The position numbers were made by a program, and so were the translations under genes. This document shows positions 46,234-57,666 of a stretch of DNA of 64,000 nt, piece by piece (within the stretch, counting starts at the first letter, position 1; each line of letters opens with the position of its first letter). The stretch is taken from assembly GCA_030828505.1 (NCBI GenBank), contig JAURCJ010000003.1, positions 1-64,000 on the forward strand. Reading direction: 5' to 3'. The DNA is from Alphaproteobacteria bacterium. GTDB lineage: Bacteria > Pseudomonadota > Alphaproteobacteria > TMED109. A model generated the notes under the pieces. The model made no database searches. It worked only from the letters and a program-made list of their open reading frames with translations, and was not told the DNA's origin.

Positions 46234-46982
46234 AATGCAAAAATATCCCCTGCTACTATTGACTCTTGCTTACCGTATTTATTTATTATTAATAATGCAC
46301 CTTCTTTACTTAATCCATCAAATGTTCCTTTTATTTCATTATTACCAATCTTAACAGTAATTTTATCACCTATTTTATGCCCCAAATCATGCCACATATC
46401 AAAAATCTTCTCGATACCTTGATCTGTATATACTTTATCAATTACTCTAAATTTCTCTAGAAATGTTTTCAATAAATCATGAGAAGTAGTATCAATATTT
46501 TCACTTTTAAGATTGGTAGCAGGATAAATTGTATTTTTTGGGTTTGAAATTATATTAATACCAATCCCTATATTTAATAAATATTCATTTTTAGGCATAT
46601 TAATATTTTCAATTAATATGCCAGCTATTTTATGTTTATTCACTAAAATATCATTTGGCCATTTGATACTTGGTCTTATTTTATTCCTTGATATTGAAAT
46701 AATTGCATATGCTACACTTATAGCAACAATAAATACTGGAGCAAATATATTACCGTTAATATTTTTTTCCGATTTTCTTAAAAAAGAAAAATATAAATTA
46801 CCTTCTGGAGAAACCCATGATCTACCATGTCTTCCTCTTCCTTTTACTTGTCTTTTAGCAGTCACTACTGTGTTTATATCACATCCTGCTAGGACCATAT
46901 CTTTCATAGTAACCATTGTAGAGTTTAACTCTTCAAATTCAACTATATTATAACCTGAACTTAATTTTATAATATTACTCAC
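46230..46982 (-). CDS. birA: Biotin-[acetyl-CoA-carboxylase] ligase (GTG start)
   Basis: Attaches biotin to carboxyl-carrier proteins such as AccB. Catalytic motif VKGRGRHGRSWVSPEGNLYF, then SIKWPNDILVNKHKIAGILI and the C-terminal SH3-like domain (GTFDGLSKEGALLI). 250 residues and no N-terminal DNA-binding domain, so a ligase only, not a biotin repressor. GTG 46982 overlaps the nuoN stop in a GTGA junction. Position after nuoN is the conserved one. Confidence 0.96.
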   Translation of the reverse strand: MSNIIKLSSGYNIVEFEELNSTMVTMKDMVLAGCDINTVVTAKRQVKGRGRHGRSWVSPEGNLYFSFLRKSEKNINGNIFAPVFIVAISVAYAIISISRNKIRPSIKWPNDILVNKHKIAGILIENINMPKNEYLLNIGIGINIISNPKNTIYPATNLKSENIDTTSHDLLKTFLEKFRVIDKVYTDQGIEKIFDMWHDLGHKIGDKITVKIGNNEIKGTFDGLSKEGALLIINKYGKQESIVAGDIFAL

Positions 46983-48439
46983 AAAATAATTGCTCTACTA
47001 ATATGAGTCATAAAATTAATAATACTATCTGCAAAAATAATAAATGATAAAATAAATGTTGAAGAAATAAAAAGAATTATTTTCATATTTACTCTGGACT
47101 CAATAATAAAAGATTCATCTCCATCATCTAAATACATTACTTTAATTATATTTAAATAATAATAAGCAGATATTACACTTCCAATTATTCCTACAATAGC
47201 TGTCAATAAATAACCTGAAGTTATTACTGCCTTAAACACATAGAATTTAGCAATAAAACCTGCTAGTGGAGGTAATCCAGCCATTGATAACAATAGAATA
47301 CTTAAACATACAGCATAAAAAGGATTAGATTTAGAAAGCCCTGCATAACTAGATATATTATCTAACATTATATTATCTTTTTCCATAGAAAGTATGAATG
47401 TAAAAACTCCAATAGCAGATATTGAATATATAGTAATATATAAAAGAGATGCCTCTAAACCTAACTGACTACCTAAACTTAAGGCTAAAAATATAAATCC
47501 AATATTACTAATGGCACTATAAGCTAATAATCTTTTAATATTTTTTTGAAGAAGTGCTCCAAACGCTCCTACAAATATTGAGAGTAAACCTAGTACTAAA
47601 ACTAATTGCAACCATATAAAATTAATATCTATTAAAGCTATATATAAAATTCTGATCAAAACTCCAATTGCAGCAATTTTTGGAACAATTGCAAAATATG
47701 CGGTTATAGATGTCGGCGCCCCTTCATAAACGTCAGGAGTCCACATATGAAAAGGGGCAATAGATAATTTAAAAGCTATAGAAGAGATTATTAATACTAC
47801 TGAAAATATTAATAATAAACTAACTTCATTAGTGTTAAGGTAATTAAAACTAAGCAGAGTAAATGATGTTGTCCCCGTAATGCCAAATAATAAAGAAACC
47901 CCAAACAAGAAGAAACCAGACGCCAAAGCACCAAGAATAAAATATTTAAGACCTGCCTCAGAAGATTTTAATGAATCTTTTTTTGCCGCTGCTAATACAT
48001 ATAGAGCTAATGATTGTAACTCTAAACCTAGATAAAGTGTAATAAAATTATTAGCTGAAAGCATCACTAGCATGCCTAAAATAGAAAATAATATTAATAA
48101 TGGATACTCAAAAAGATATAGATTCTCTATACTTCTATACCTTTCAGAAATTATAAGTACTAATATTGCAGCCAATAATATCAGTGCTTTAAGATAAATT
48201 ATTAGCCTGTCAGTTACCACCAAGTCATAAAAACCTAGAGATGCTCTATTATCTCCCATTAATAAAATTAGTAATGTCCCTAAAAGACCAATTATTGAAA
48301 AAATAGAAAAATATGATTGGCGACTTAACTTATTTCCCCCAGAATAGACTCCTAAAGGAATAAAAATAAGTAACCAAAGTGATAAGAATATTTCAGGAAG
48401 AGCAATACTTAAATTTGAAATATTAGATAATGAATACAA
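46979..48439 (-). CDS. nuoN: NADH-quinone oxidoreductase subunit N (TTG start)
   Basis: Antiporter-like proton-pumping membrane subunit of complex I. About 14 membrane helices; conserved LYLGLELQSLALYVLAA with the key Glu, GLKYFILGALASGFFLFG, KLSIAPFHMWTPDVYEGAPT and LLAYSAISNIGFIFL. About 486 residues. No ATG precedes the conserved region: TTG 48439 has GGAG (48449-48446) 6 nt upstream. The frame also opens at TTG 48451, but that overlaps the Shine-Dalgarno itself. Last nuo gene. Confidence 0.97.
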   Translation of the reverse strand: MYSLSNISNLSIALPEIFLSLWLLIFIPLGVYSGGNKLSRQSYFSIFSIIGLLGTLLILLMGDNRASLGFYDLVVTDRLIIYLKALILLAAILVLIISERYRSIENLYLFEYPLLILFSILGMLVMLSANNFITLYLGLELQSLALYVLAAAKKDSLKSSEAGLKYFILGALASGFFLFGVSLLFGITGTTSFTLLSFNYLNTNEVSLLLIFSVVLIISSIAFKLSIAPFHMWTPDVYEGAPTSITAYFAIVPKIAAIGVLIRILYIALIDINFIWLQLVLVLGLLSIFVGAFGALLQKNIKRLLAYSAISNIGFIFLALSLGSQLGLEASLLYITIYSISAIGVFTFILSMEKDNIMLDNISSYAGLSKSNPFYAVCLSILLLSMAGLPPLAGFIAKFYVFKAVITSGYLLTAIVGIIGSVISAYYYLNIIKVMYLDDGDESFIIESRVNMKIILFISSTFILSFIIFADSIINFMTHISRAIIL

Positions 48440-48445
48440 TGTTTT

Positions 48446-48449
48446 CTCC
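48446..48449 (-). promoter_or_regulatory. Shine-Dalgarno GGAG fixing the nuoN TTG start
   Basis: GGAG with a 6-nt spacer to TTG 48439; it makes TTG 48451 an unlikely start because that codon lies within and before it. Confidence 0.65.
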
Positions 48450-48458
48450 AAATATATT

Positions 48459-49943
48459 CTAGTTAGCTAATCTTGTATTAAGATGATTAACTAAATTTGT
48501 CACTGAGTCTCTAAATTCAATTACAAAGCTTTCTGGATAAATACCTAACCAAAAAACTCCTACTATAATTGGAATAAATATTACATATTCTCTTTTATCT
48601 AAATCTGTAATATTTTTTAGATTAATATTTATAAGTTTACCGAAAACAACTCTTTTATATAACCATAGCATATAAGCTGCACCCAAAATCATTCCTATTC
48701 CAGTTGTAAAAGCCAAATAACCATTTACCTTATAAGCTGCTATTAAAACTAATACTTCCCCCACAAACCCACTAGTTCCTGGCAATCCTACTGATGCTAA
48801 TGTAAATACCATGAAAATAAGAGCAAATTTAGGCATATTTGAAACAATTCCTCCATAATCTGATATCATTCTTGTATGCATTCTGTCATAGAGTACTCCA
48901 ATACAAAGAAATAATGCTGCCGAAACTAAGCCATGACTTAACATTTGAATAATTGCTCCATCAATACCTTCTTGCTTGAAAGTAAATAAACCAATAGTTA
49001 CATAACCCATATGTGCGACTGAAGAATAAGCAATAAGTTTTTTCATATCTTTTTGCATTAAAGCTACTAATGATGCATATATAATTGCAATAACTCCAAG
49101 TGTGAAAACTAATGGAGCATAATAATCACTTGCTTCAGGCAGCATAGGTATGGAAAAACGAATAAACCCATATCCACCAACTTTTAATAAAACTCCTGCT
49201 AATATTACAGATCCAGCTGTAGGTGCTTCTACATGTGCATCTGGAAGCCATGTGTGAAAAGGCCACATGGGAGTTTTAACAGCAAAAGAAGCAAATAATG
49301 CCGGCCATAACAATAATTGTAATTGATAATCAAATTGATACACCAATAATTCTCTTATATCAAAAGTTCCAGAGGTATAGCCCATTAATATTATAGCTAT
49401 CAAAAATAATACTGATCCAGCTAAAGTATATAGAAAAAACTTAAATGCCGCATATATTCTTCTTGGACCACCCCAAATTCCTATGATTAAAAACATAGGT
49501 ATTAAAAGAGCTTCAAAGAATATATAAAAAAGTAATAAATCTAATGCACAAAATGTCCCTATCATAAGAGTTTCTAACAATAAGAAGAGTATCATATATT
49601 CTTTAACTCTTACCTTAATAGATTTCCAACTAGCTAATATACATACAGGAACAAGAAATGCTGATAAAACAACAAATAGTAAAGAAATACCGTCTAAACC
49701 TAACCTATATGATATACCAATTGCAGAAAACAATTTGACTTCTTCTAAAAAATGAAACCCCGTTGACTGAGGAAAATTTAACCATAAAAAAAGAGACAAA
49801 ATAAAGACAACTAATGATGTCCATAAGGCAACCATTTTTGTATTTTTAAATACAGTTTTTTCTTCGCCATCAACCAGACTTATAAAAAAAGCGCCAAAAA
49901 GTGGTATAAATATCATTAAAGATAAAATTGGCCAACTACTCAT
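48459..49943 (-). CDS. nuoM: NADH-quinone oxidoreductase subunit M
   Basis: Second antiporter-like proton-pumping subunit of complex I. Key stretches: YRLGLDGISLLFVVLSAFLV, LLFYIFFEALLIPMFLIIGI with the essential Glu, WGGPRRIYAAFKFFLYTLAG, VKTPMWPFHTWLPDAHVEAP with the Lys, and KKLIAYSSVAHMGYV. About 494 residues from ATG 49943, 2 nt after the nuoL stop, with GGATGG upstream; the frame reaches back to 49979 within nuoL without support. Confidence 0.97.
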   Translation of the reverse strand: MSSWPILSLMIFIPLFGAFFISLVDGEEKTVFKNTKMVALWTSLVVFILSLFLWLNFPQSTGFHFLEEVKLFSAIGISYRLGLDGISLLFVVLSAFLVPVCILASWKSIKVRVKEYMILFLLLETLMIGTFCALDLLLFYIFFEALLIPMFLIIGIWGGPRRIYAAFKFFLYTLAGSVLFLIAIILMGYTSGTFDIRELLVYQFDYQLQLLLWPALFASFAVKTPMWPFHTWLPDAHVEAPTAGSVILAGVLLKVGGYGFIRFSIPMLPEASDYYAPLVFTLGVIAIIYASLVALMQKDMKKLIAYSSVAHMGYVTIGLFTFKQEGIDGAIIQMLSHGLVSAALFLCIGVLYDRMHTRMISDYGGIVSNMPKFALIFMVFTLASVGLPGTSGFVGEVLVLIAAYKVNGYLAFTTGIGMILGAAYMLWLYKRVVFGKLININLKNITDLDKREYVIFIPIIVGVFWLGIYPESFVIEFRDSVTNLVNHLNTRLAN

Positions 49944-49945
49944 AA

Positions 49946-51865
49946 TTACAACCATCCAAAATAAATTAAAAATTGCCAACTAAACAAAATAATCAGACCA
50001 AAAAACATTGTAAAGGCATAATGGTAAACATAACCACTTTGAAAAGATTTGATTTTACTTGCTACAAGTGAGCACAAATGAGCTATTCCATTTGGACCAA
50101 ATCTATCGATTATCCTAATATCACCTAGAGTCCAAAAAACATTTCCTATATTTTTTAATTGTCTAGTCAAAATAAAATCATAAATTTCATCAAACCAAAA
50201 TTTATTTCTAGAAATTTCATAAAGTTTAGAATACTTCTCTGAATAAATTTTTGGAAGATGAACCTTTCTAATATAAAAAAGCCATGCAAAATAAATACCT
50301 AAAACTGCAACTATAATTGGCGATAGTTTGACTAGCAAAGGAGCATGATGAGCATTTACTAAAGCCTGATGACTATCCAGTATTAAAATTGACCCTAACC
50401 AAAAATCATGATGAGTATCAACCATACTATAACCTACCCAGCCGGATATAATTGCTCCAATAGACAAAATGAAAAGTGGAATAAGGATATATAATGGAGA
50501 CTCATGAGCACTACTTATGTCCGTTCTTGGTTTACCATGAAAAACCATAAATAAAATTTTCCATGAATAAAATGCTGTCAAAAAAGCTGCTATTAGACCT
50601 AGATAAAATGCAATATACCCAAAAGTACTATGGTGACCCCACGCTGCTTCTAAAATGATATCCTTAGAGAAAAATCCCGCAAAAGGAGGTAGTCCCGCTA
50701 ATGCTAAGGAGCCAATCCACATTGCAGCACATGTATAAGGAAGAGCCTTTGCCAAACCTCCCATTTTTCTAATATCTTGTTCATCGGACAAAGCGTGAAT
50801 AACAGAACCAGCACCTAAAAATAATAAAGCCTTAAAAAAGGCGTGCGTCATAAGATGAAACATTCCAGCAGAATAGGCCGAAACACCACAAGCAAAAAAC
50901 ATATAGCCTAACTGACTACAAGTTGAATAAGCTATAATTTTTTTAATATCATTTTGAGTAATTGCTATACAAGCCGCAAAAATTGAAGTAGCAGCTCCAA
51001 CTAAAATTACAAAATTTAGAGCTATTGGTGCATATTCAAATAATGGTGAACACCTTGCTACAAGAAATACACCTGCAGTTACCATAGTTGCAGCATGAAT
51101 AAGAGCTGAAACAGGAGTAGGCCCTTCCATAGCATCTGCCAACCATGTATGAAGGCCAATTTGAGCTGATTTACCCATAGCGCCTATAAATAATAGAAAA
51201 CAGGCTAATTCAATATATGGTATTGATAAGTTAAAAAAGTGTATATTAGATTCAAGAAATGATGATGTTTTGTCAAATACTACATTAAAATCAAGACTAC
51301 CTGTTAATTTATATATTACACATATACCTAAAATAAGACCCAAATCACCAACCCTATTAACTATAAATGCTTTTATAGCTGCTGCGTTTGCACTTTGTTT
51401 TTTGAACCAAAAGCCTATAAGTAAATATGAACATAATCCAACTCCCTCCCAACCAAAAAATAATTGTAAAAAATTATTAGATGTGACAAGCATAAGCATT
51501 GCAAAAGTAAATAGAGATAAGTAAGAAAAGAAACGAGCTTTATGTTCATCATGGTCCATATATCCAATAGAATATAAATGAACCAAGCTAGATACTAACA
51601 TTACAACAAAAAGCATAACAGCACTTAATACATCTAGCCTTAATGACCAGCTTACTGTTAAAGCTTCTGACTTAATCCAATAACATAAATGAGTAATATA
51701 AGCCTCTCCCCCAATAGCTTGTGCAAGCAAAATTACTGAAAAGAAAAGTGAGAGAAAAGAAAATAAAGTGGGAACCCAAATTACTCCTTTTTTACCCAAA
51801 AATTTAGGAAATAATCCACTTAAAATTGAGCCCATTAAAGGCAGAAATACTAATAGTTTAAGCAT
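49946..51865 (-). CDS. nuoL: NADH-quinone oxidoreductase subunit L
   Basis: Largest antiporter-like subunit, at the distal end of the complex I membrane arm. Motifs: VSWSLRLDVLSAVMLFVVML, SIGYMDHDEHKARFFSYLSL, LQLFFGWEGVGLCSYLLIGF, KSAQIGLHTWLADAMEGPTP, SALIHAATMVTAGVFLVAR, KKIIAYSTCSQLGYMFFACG and MTHAFFKALLFLGAGSVIHA. 639 residues with the extended C-terminal lateral helix region. ATG 51865, 1 nt after nuoK. Confidence 0.98.
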   Translation of the reverse strand: MLKLLVFLPLMGSILSGLFPKFLGKKGVIWVPTLFSFLSLFFSVILLAQAIGGEAYITHLCYWIKSEALTVSWSLRLDVLSAVMLFVVMLVSSLVHLYSIGYMDHDEHKARFFSYLSLFTFAMLMLVTSNNFLQLFFGWEGVGLCSYLLIGFWFKKQSANAAAIKAFIVNRVGDLGLILGICVIYKLTGSLDFNVVFDKTSSFLESNIHFFNLSIPYIELACFLLFIGAMGKSAQIGLHTWLADAMEGPTPVSALIHAATMVTAGVFLVARCSPLFEYAPIALNFVILVGAATSIFAACIAITQNDIKKIIAYSTCSQLGYMFFACGVSAYSAGMFHLMTHAFFKALLFLGAGSVIHALSDEQDIRKMGGLAKALPYTCAAMWIGSLALAGLPPFAGFFSKDIILEAAWGHHSTFGYIAFYLGLIAAFLTAFYSWKILFMVFHGKPRTDISSAHESPLYILIPLFILSIGAIISGWVGYSMVDTHHDFWLGSILILDSHQALVNAHHAPLLVKLSPIIVAVLGIYFAWLFYIRKVHLPKIYSEKYSKLYEISRNKFWFDEIYDFILTRQLKNIGNVFWTLGDIRIIDRFGPNGIAHLCSLVASKIKSFQSGYVYHYAFTMFFGLIILFSWQFLIYFGWL

Positions 51866-51866
51866 A

Positions 51867-52178
51867 TTATCCTTTCATACTATTTGCATCTTCAACGGCT
51901 ATAGAACCTCTAGATCTAAAAAATACTACTAAAATTGCTAATCCAATAGCAGCCTCTGCAGCAGCAACCGTTAATACAAATAATGCAAATACTTGTCCTA
52001 AGATAAGGTTTAAATGAGTAGAAAAAGCTATAAAATTGATATTTACTGCTAATAACATTAATTCTATAGACATTAAAATTATTATTAAATTTTTTCTATT
52101 AAGAAAAACTCCAAAAATACCAATAGTAAATATAATAGAAGATAATATAAGGTAATGAGTGAGGCTTATCTGATACAT
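51867..52178 (-). CDS. nuoK: NADH-quinone oxidoreductase subunit K
   Basis: Three-helix membrane subunit of complex I on the proton route. [40 protein letters not shown] with the conserved Glu, and [20 protein letters not shown] with the second Glu. 103 residues, normal. 2 nt after the nuoJ stop. Confidence 0.97.
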   Translation of the reverse strand: MYQISLTHYLILSSIIFTIGIFGVFLNRKNLIIILMSIELMLLAVNINFIAFSTHLNLILGQVFALFVLTVAAAEAAIGLAILVVFFRSRGSIAVEDANSMKG

Positions 52179-52180
52179 TG

Positions 52181-52786
52181 TTATACTCCCTTGCCTATCT
52201 CAACTTTACTTACTTCTATAGAATCTGATTTACTACGTAAAGTTTGTTTTACAGCATCTTGTTTTTTAACATTTTCTCTTCTTCTATGAGTTAAAACAAT
52301 AGCACCAATCATAGCAACAAGGAGTATAAGTCCTGCGCATTGAAATAAATAAATATAGTCAGTATAAATTACTTTTCCAAGTGCTCTAGTATTTTCAACT
52401 TCTGATAATTGAACAAACAATTCATTTCCAGGTATTCCCGCAATACCATACTTCATACCAATAAAAGAAAAAATAATTTCCCCTAAAAGAATTACACCAA
52501 TTAAAAGACCAACTGGAGCATTTTTTATCATTCCTGCTCTTAAGGAACTGAAGTCTATGTTTAACATCATTATGACGAATAAAAATAAAACTGCTACAGC
52601 ACCAACGTAAACGACTAGCAATAACATTGCTAAAAATTCGGCCCCCATTAAAACAAATAAACCTGTTGCATTAAAAAAAGTAAGAATAAGAAAAAATACG
52701 GAATGAACCGGATTTTTTACTGTAATAACCATAACAGCTGAAAAAACAGCAATGAAGGAAAATAAATAGAAAAAAACTGATATCAT
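52181..52786 (-). CDS. nuoJ: NADH-quinone oxidoreductase subunit J
   Basis: Five-helix membrane subunit of complex I, in which a pi-bulge helix links quinone reduction to pumping. [40 protein letters not shown] and FVIMMLN are conserved; the last 35 residues are a charged cytoplasmic tail ([19 protein letters not shown]). 201 residues. ATG 52786; 15 nt after nuoI. Confidence 0.96.
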   Translation of the reverse strand: MISVFFYLFSFIAVFSAVMVITVKNPVHSVFFLILTFFNATGLFVLMGAEFLAMLLLVVYVGAVAVLFLFVIMMLNIDFSSLRAGMIKNAPVGLLIGVILLGEIIFSFIGMKYGIAGIPGNELFVQLSEVENTRALGKVIYTDYIYLFQCAGLILLVAMIGAIVLTHRRRENVKKQDAVKQTLRSKSDSIEVSKVEIGKGV

Positions 52787-52801
52787 TATAAAACCTTAAT
52801 A

Positions 52802-53290
52802 TTACCTAAATTGTTTATCTTTTTGAATATTGTTAGATAGAACTGACTCCCACCTATCTCCATTCTCTAAAAGTTTTTCTTTATCATAAAAAAGTTCTTC
52901 CCGAGACTCTTTAGCAAATTCATAATTGGGTCCTTGAACTATGGCATCAACGGGACATGCCTCTTCACATAATCCACAATAAATACATTTGGTCATATCT
53001 ATGTCATACCTAGTAGTTCTTCTACTATCATCATCTCTTGGTTCAGACTCAATCGTAATTGCTAAGGCAGGGCAAACTGCTTCACATAATTTACAGGCTA
53101 TACATCTTTCTTCTCCATTTGGGTATCTTCTTAGAGCATGTTCTCCTCTAAAACGAGGACTTAATTTTCCTTTCTCATAAGGATAATTTATTGTAACTGG
53201 CTTTTTAAACATATATTTTAAAGTTAAAAACATACCAGAAACAAGTTCTCCAAGAATAATAAACCAAAATGATCTAAATATTTTACCCAA
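52802..53290 (-). CDS. nuoI: NADH-quinone oxidoreductase subunit I (TTG start)
   Basis: Peripheral-arm subunit with two tetranuclear iron-sulfur clusters (N6a, N6b) near the quinone site. Ligand sets [12 protein letters not shown] and [12 protein letters not shown]; conserved [20 protein letters not shown]. About 162 residues from TTG 53290, the family length. No ATG is available. AGGAG (53302-53298) lies 7 nt upstream and overlaps the nuoH stop. A TTG at 53305 in the same frame is disfavoured because it precedes this Shine-Dalgarno. Confidence 0.97.
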   Translation of the reverse strand: MGKIFRSFWFIILGELVSGMFLTLKYMFKKPVTINYPYEKGKLSPRFRGEHALRRYPNGEERCIACKLCEAVCPALAITIESEPRDDDSRRTTRYDIDMTKCIYCGLCEEACPVDAIVQGPNYEFAKESREELFYDKEKLLENGDRWESVLSNNIQKDKQFR

Positions 53291-53297
53291 CTTTACT

Positions 53298-53302
53298 CTC
53301 CT
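53298..53302 (-). promoter_or_regulatory. Shine-Dalgarno AGGAG fixing the nuoI TTG start
   Basis: AGGAG inside the nuoH stop region with a 7-nt spacer to TTG 53290, the best-placed start for nuoI. Confidence 0.75.
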
Positions 53303-54321
53303 CAAACACTTGATGGTAATAAGTCAAAAATAATTAAAAAGCCTGAAGTTAAAACTACCCACAATAAAGAAAAAGGTAAAAATACTTTCCAACCAATTCT
53401 CATTAATTGATCATACCTAAACCTAGGAAAAGTTGCCCTAACCCATAAAAAAGTAAATAACATCAAAGATGTTTTTCCTGCAAACCAAATAAAACCAGGA
53501 ATTTGATTTAATATAGCAATATCAAATGGAGGAAGCCAGCCACCTAAAAATAAAATAGTAGCCATCCCACTCATCATGATCATAGCTGCATATTCGCCTA
53601 AAAAAAACATAGCAAATAGCATTGATGAATATTCAGTAAAATATCCTCCAACCAAAGATGATTCATCTTCAGGTAAATCAAATGGAGCCCGATTAGTTTC
53701 TGCTAAAGCCGATATAAAAAAAACAATAAACATGGGAAATAATGGAAATATGTACCAGACTGATTTTTGAGCATGAACAATATCACTTAAATTAAGTGAC
53801 CCAACACATACTAATACAGTAACTATAACTAAACCAATCGATACTTCATAAGAAACCATTTGAGCTGCTGACCTTAAAGCACCCATAAATGCATATTTAG
53901 AGTTACTTGCCCATCCAGCCATAATAATTCCGTAAACAGATAAAGAAGAAATAGCAAATAAGTATAATATACCAACGTTGATGTTAGATATTACCCATCC
54001 ATCCGCAATTGGAATAACAGCCCAAGCAGCAATAGAAAGAGAAAATGCTACCATAGGTGCTAATAAAAAAACAATCTTATTAGAAACTGTAGGAAATATA
54101 GTTTCCTTGGAAAATAATTTTAAGCCATCAGCAAGAGGTTGTAAAAGTCCAAATGGCCCTACTACATTTGGCCCTTTTCTTAATTGAACCGAAGCAATAA
54201 CTTTTCTTTCAGCATATGTTAAAAAAGCTACAATAACTAAAAGAGGAACTACAAGTCCAATAATTTTCAACATAATAAATATAAAAGCTAAAAAATTTTC
54301 ATTATAAAAAATATCAAACAT
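53302..54321 (-). CDS. nuoH: NADH-quinone oxidoreductase subunit H
   Basis: Heel subunit of complex I forming much of the quinone chamber. Eight membrane helices; [79 protein letters not shown] and [20 protein letters not shown]. 339 residues, normal. ATG 54321 overlaps the nuoG stop (TAATG). Confidence 0.98.
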   Translation of the reverse strand: MFDIFYNENFLAFIFIMLKIIGLVVPLLVIVAFLTYAERKVIASVQLRKGPNVVGPFGLLQPLADGLKLFSKETIFPTVSNKIVFLLAPMVAFSLSIAAWAVIPIADGWVISNINVGILYLFAISSLSVYGIIMAGWASNSKYAFMGALRSAAQMVSYEVSIGLVIVTVLVCVGSLNLSDIVHAQKSVWYIFPLFPMFIVFFISALAETNRAPFDLPEDESSLVGGYFTEYSSMLFAMFFLGEYAAMIMMSGMATILFLGGWLPPFDIAILNQIPGFIWFAGKTSLMLFTFLWVRATFPRFRYDQLMRIGWKVFLPFSLLWVVLTSGFLIIFDLLPSSV

Positions 54322-56378
54322 TACATACCTAATTTATTTTTAGCAATTGTACATTTTGCCATAGTTTCTGATGAACGAGAAATAGGACAAGTCATAAAAT
54401 AATTTATTTCTAGAGGTTTGATATTAGAATTATTTAATTTAATATTAGTATCACCTATGTCATAAGTCTCTGATTTTATTATATAATCTTCTTTAACTAA
54501 ATTTTTATTTAGTTTTTCAAATCTCTTCCTGAGTTGTGTAATATTATTATATGGTAGAGTTTTTCCAATATATTCTGAAAAAGCTCTTATTATCTTCCAA
54601 TCCTCTTTAGCATTTCCTGGAGGAGGAACAGCGGCATAAGCTCTTTGAACTCTTCCTTCAGTATTGATATATGTTGCATTTTTTTCTGTATAAGCAGAAC
54701 CAGGCAAAATTAAATCAGCACATTCGGCTCCTTTATCTCCGTGATGCCCTTGGTAAATAATAAATGCCTCAGATGTTTTTTCAGTTATTTCTTCATCATA
54801 TCCTAATAACCATAGTAACTTGATCTTATTTTTATTAATGCCATCTAATATACCTTTTGTATCAAGACCATTTTTACCAGGTATAAATCCAACTTCTAAT
54901 GCTCCTACTCTATTTGCTTCTGTATGAAGAATACCTATTCCATTCCAATCATCATTATAGTTATTATATTTTTTAGCAATCTCTCTAATTCTTCCTAATA
55001 TACCCTCACCATCTTTTCTATTTAAAACTGATTCTCCTATTAAAAACAATGTTTTATTGTGTTTTTTTAAAGTTTTATTATAACTATGTTTACCTTTATA
55101 TATTTTTTCAATAATTTCAATTTCGTTTCCTAATTCATTTATATGATAACTAGCCTTATCTCCTCCACCTATTCTAGAAATTTCTATATTATTTGCTAAC
55201 CAAGTCTTTCTAATTCGCGCATCTAATAAGGCGGCTTCGTATCTTGGCTGACTTCCAATAATTAATAAATTATCAATCTCCTCAATACCTGATATTGTTG
55301 GATTAAATAACCAACCACTTCTTTCTTTTGTACTGATAGGTAATTTGGATAATTTTGGTCTACTATCAATATTAACCACATTTAAAGAGTCCATAACATC
55401 TTTAAGTGAAACAATAGACTCCAAACAAGCTTGCCCTCCCACAATTGAAGCCATTTCATTAGGTTTTAAAACAGTTATTACTTTAGTCATTATTTGAAAT
55501 GCTTCTTCCCATGAGCAAGATTCTAATTTACCCTTAGAATTTCTTTTGTAGGGTACATCTAACCTTTGATTACCCAAACCATCAATAGCGAACCTAGACT
55601 TATCAGCTAACCACTCTTCATTTATATCCTCGTTTAATCTAGGTAATACTCTCAATACTTGACCATTTTTCGACCCTATTTGAATAGATGAACCTAGAGC
55701 ATCCAAGACATCTATGCTGTTAGTTTTAGATAATTCCCATGGTCTTGCTTTAAATGCATATGGAGCAGAAGTAAGAGCTCCTACAGGGCATAAGTCTATA
55801 ATATTTCCAGATAATTCACCACCAAGGCCAGAAGGCGAATTTGAAATAATTTCCATATCTTCACCTCTACCAATAGCTCCTAAGTCATGAACACCTGCCA
55901 CCTCATCCATAAACCTCACACATCTTGTACAATGAATACATCTTGTCATGGTAGTTTTTATTAATGGTCCAAATGGTTTATTATCTACAGATCTCTTATT
56001 TTCTTCATATCTGGTATTACCCCTGCCATAAAATAAAGCTTGGTCTTGCAGATCACACTCTCCTCCTTGATCACATATAGGGCAATCTAAGGGGTGATTT
56101 ATCAATAGAAATTCCATTACTCCTTCTCTAGCAGCTTTTACACCATCAGAGTTTGTTACTACCTTCATACCTTCAGTAGCTGGCATTGCACAACTGGCAA
56201 TTGGTTTTGGAGAACCTTCTAAAGTAACTAAGCACATTCTGCAATTACCAGCTATCGATAATCTTTCATGAAAACAAAACCGTGGAATTTCAGCACCTGT
56301 TTTTTCACAAGCTTGCATAACAGTGGAGCCTTCTTCAACTTCAATTTCTATTTCATCTACAAAAAGTTTTACCATCAT
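54321..56378 (-). CDS. nuoG: NADH-quinone oxidoreductase subunit G
   Basis: Large iron-sulfur subunit of the peripheral arm. N-terminal 2Fe-2S ligands in [17 protein letters not shown] and SCAMPA, His-ligated cluster in [18 protein letters not shown], 4Fe-4S ligands in [11 protein letters not shown] and [12 protein letters not shown], then a molybdopterin-oxidoreductase-like domain without cofactor (about 220-600). 685 residues. Two adjacent ATGs (56378, 56375); the choice changes one residue. 7 nt after nuoF. Confidence 0.98.
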   Translation of the reverse strand: MMVKLFVDEIEIEVEEGSTVMQACEKTGAEIPRFCFHERLSIAGNCRMCLVTLEGSPKPIASCAMPATEGMKVVTNSDGVKAAREGVMEFLLINHPLDCPICDQGGECDLQDQALFYGRGNTRYEENKRSVDNKPFGPLIKTTMTRCIHCTRCVRFMDEVAGVHDLGAIGRGEDMEIISNSPSGLGGELSGNIIDLCPVGALTSAPYAFKARPWELSKTNSIDVLDALGSSIQIGSKNGQVLRVLPRLNEDINEEWLADKSRFAIDGLGNQRLDVPYKRNSKGKLESCSWEEAFQIMTKVITVLKPNEMASIVGGQACLESIVSLKDVMDSLNVVNIDSRPKLSKLPISTKERSGWLFNPTISGIEEIDNLLIIGSQPRYEAALLDARIRKTWLANNIEISRIGGGDKASYHINELGNEIEIIEKIYKGKHSYNKTLKKHNKTLFLIGESVLNRKDGEGILGRIREIAKKYNNYNDDWNGIGILHTEANRVGALEVGFIPGKNGLDTKGILDGINKNKIKLLWLLGYDEEITEKTSEAFIIYQGHHGDKGAECADLILPGSAYTEKNATYINTEGRVQRAYAAVPPPGNAKEDWKIIRAFSEYIGKTLPYNNITQLRKRFEKLNKNLVKEDYIIKSETYDIGDTNIKLNNSNIKPLEINYFMTCPISRSSETMAKCTIAKNKLGM

Positions 56379-56385
56379 TTATTAC

Positions 56386-57666
56386 CTATTCAGCTACCTT
56401 TAAAACTTTATAATTACTAATTCTGTTTTCAATCTCATATCTAAAATGTTTTATTAACCCCTGAACTGGCCAAGCAGCTGCATCTCCAAGAGCGCATATA
56501 GTATGTCCTTCAATTTGATCACAGACATTTTTTAAAATATCTATATCCCTAATATTAGCGTTACCATGTATTAATTTTTCCATGGAACGCATTACCCATC
56601 CAGTTCCTTCACGACATGGGGTGCACTGACCACAAGATTCGTGTTTATAGAATTTTGATAGCCTCCATATTGCCTTAACTATATCTGTAGATTTATCCAT
56701 TACTATAACCCCAGCAGTTCCTAATCCAGTTCCCACATTTTTTAAAGAATCAAAATCCATTACTATATCTTCACATACTGAAGCAGGAATAAGAGGTGTG
56801 GATGAACCTCCTGGAATAACAGCTAGTAAATTATCCCATCCTCCAGTAACACCGCCAGCGTGAACTTCTAGAAGCTCTTTTAATGTAATGCCCATTTCCT
56901 CCTCAACAACACAGGGAGAATTTACATGACCGGATATACAAAATAATTTTGTACCCGTATTATTTTTATTTCCTATTGACGAAAACCAGTCTGCACCTCT
57001 TCTTAAAATTGTAGGCACAACTGCAACAGTTTCAACATTTGATACTGTTGTAGGACAACCATATAACCCAGCATTTGCAGGAAAAGGTGGCTTTAATCTT
57101 GGTTGCCCCTTCTTACCTTCAAGACTTTCTAAAAGAGCTGTTTCTTCTCCACAAATGTATGCTCCTGCACCTCTATGTAAAGTTATATCAAACGAATACC
57201 CAGTTTTACATGCATTTTTTCCTATATATCCTTTATCATAAGCCTCATTTATAGCTTTATCTAAAGCTTTAGCCTCTTGAACAAACTCACCTCTAATATA
57301 AATAAAACCATGGTTAGCTTGCATCGCATAACCAGCTAATAATATTCCCTCTATTAGCTTATGTGGCTCATTTCTCATAATTTCTCTATCTTTACATGTT
57401 CCAGGCTCACTCTCATCCGCATTAATAACTATATAGTGAGGTTTATTTTTTTCCTTCGGCATAAAAGACCACTTTAAGCCTGTAGGAAAACCTGCTCCGC
57501 CTCTTCCACGAAGTTCTGAAGATTTAACTTCATTAATAATCCATTCTGCCCCCTTACTAATTAGAGATTTTGTGTTGCTCCAATCTCCTCTTTTGGTGCA
57601 GCTATTAATGTCACTTGAGTTAAAACCATGAATATTATCAAATATAATATTTTTATCTGAAATCAT
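56386..57666 (-). CDS. nuoF: NADH-quinone oxidoreductase subunit F
   Basis: NADH- and FMN-binding subunit where electrons enter complex I. NADH/FMN motifs [20 protein letters not shown] and [20 protein letters not shown]3 cluster ligands in [15 protein letters not shown] and [16 protein letters not shown]. 426 residues. ATGA overlap with nuoE. Confidence 0.98.
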   Translation of the reverse strand: MISDKNIIFDNIHGFNSSDINSCTKRGDWSNTKSLISKGAEWIINEVKSSELRGRGGAGFPTGLKWSFMPKEKNKPHYIVINADESEPGTCKDREIMRNEPHKLIEGILLAGYAMQANHGFIYIRGEFVQEAKALDKAINEAYDKGYIGKNACKTGYSFDITLHRGAGAYICGEETALLESLEGKKGQPRLKPPFPANAGLYGCPTTVSNVETVAVVPTILRRGADWFSSIGNKNNTGTKLFCISGHVNSPCVVEEEMGITLKELLEVHAGGVTGGWDNLLAVIPGGSSTPLIPASVCEDIVMDFDSLKNVGTGLGTAGVIVMDKSTDIVKAIWRLSKFYKHESCGQCTPCREGTGWVMRSMEKLIHGNANIRDIDILKNVCDQIEGHTICALGDAAAWPVQGLIKHFRYEIENRISNYKVLKVAE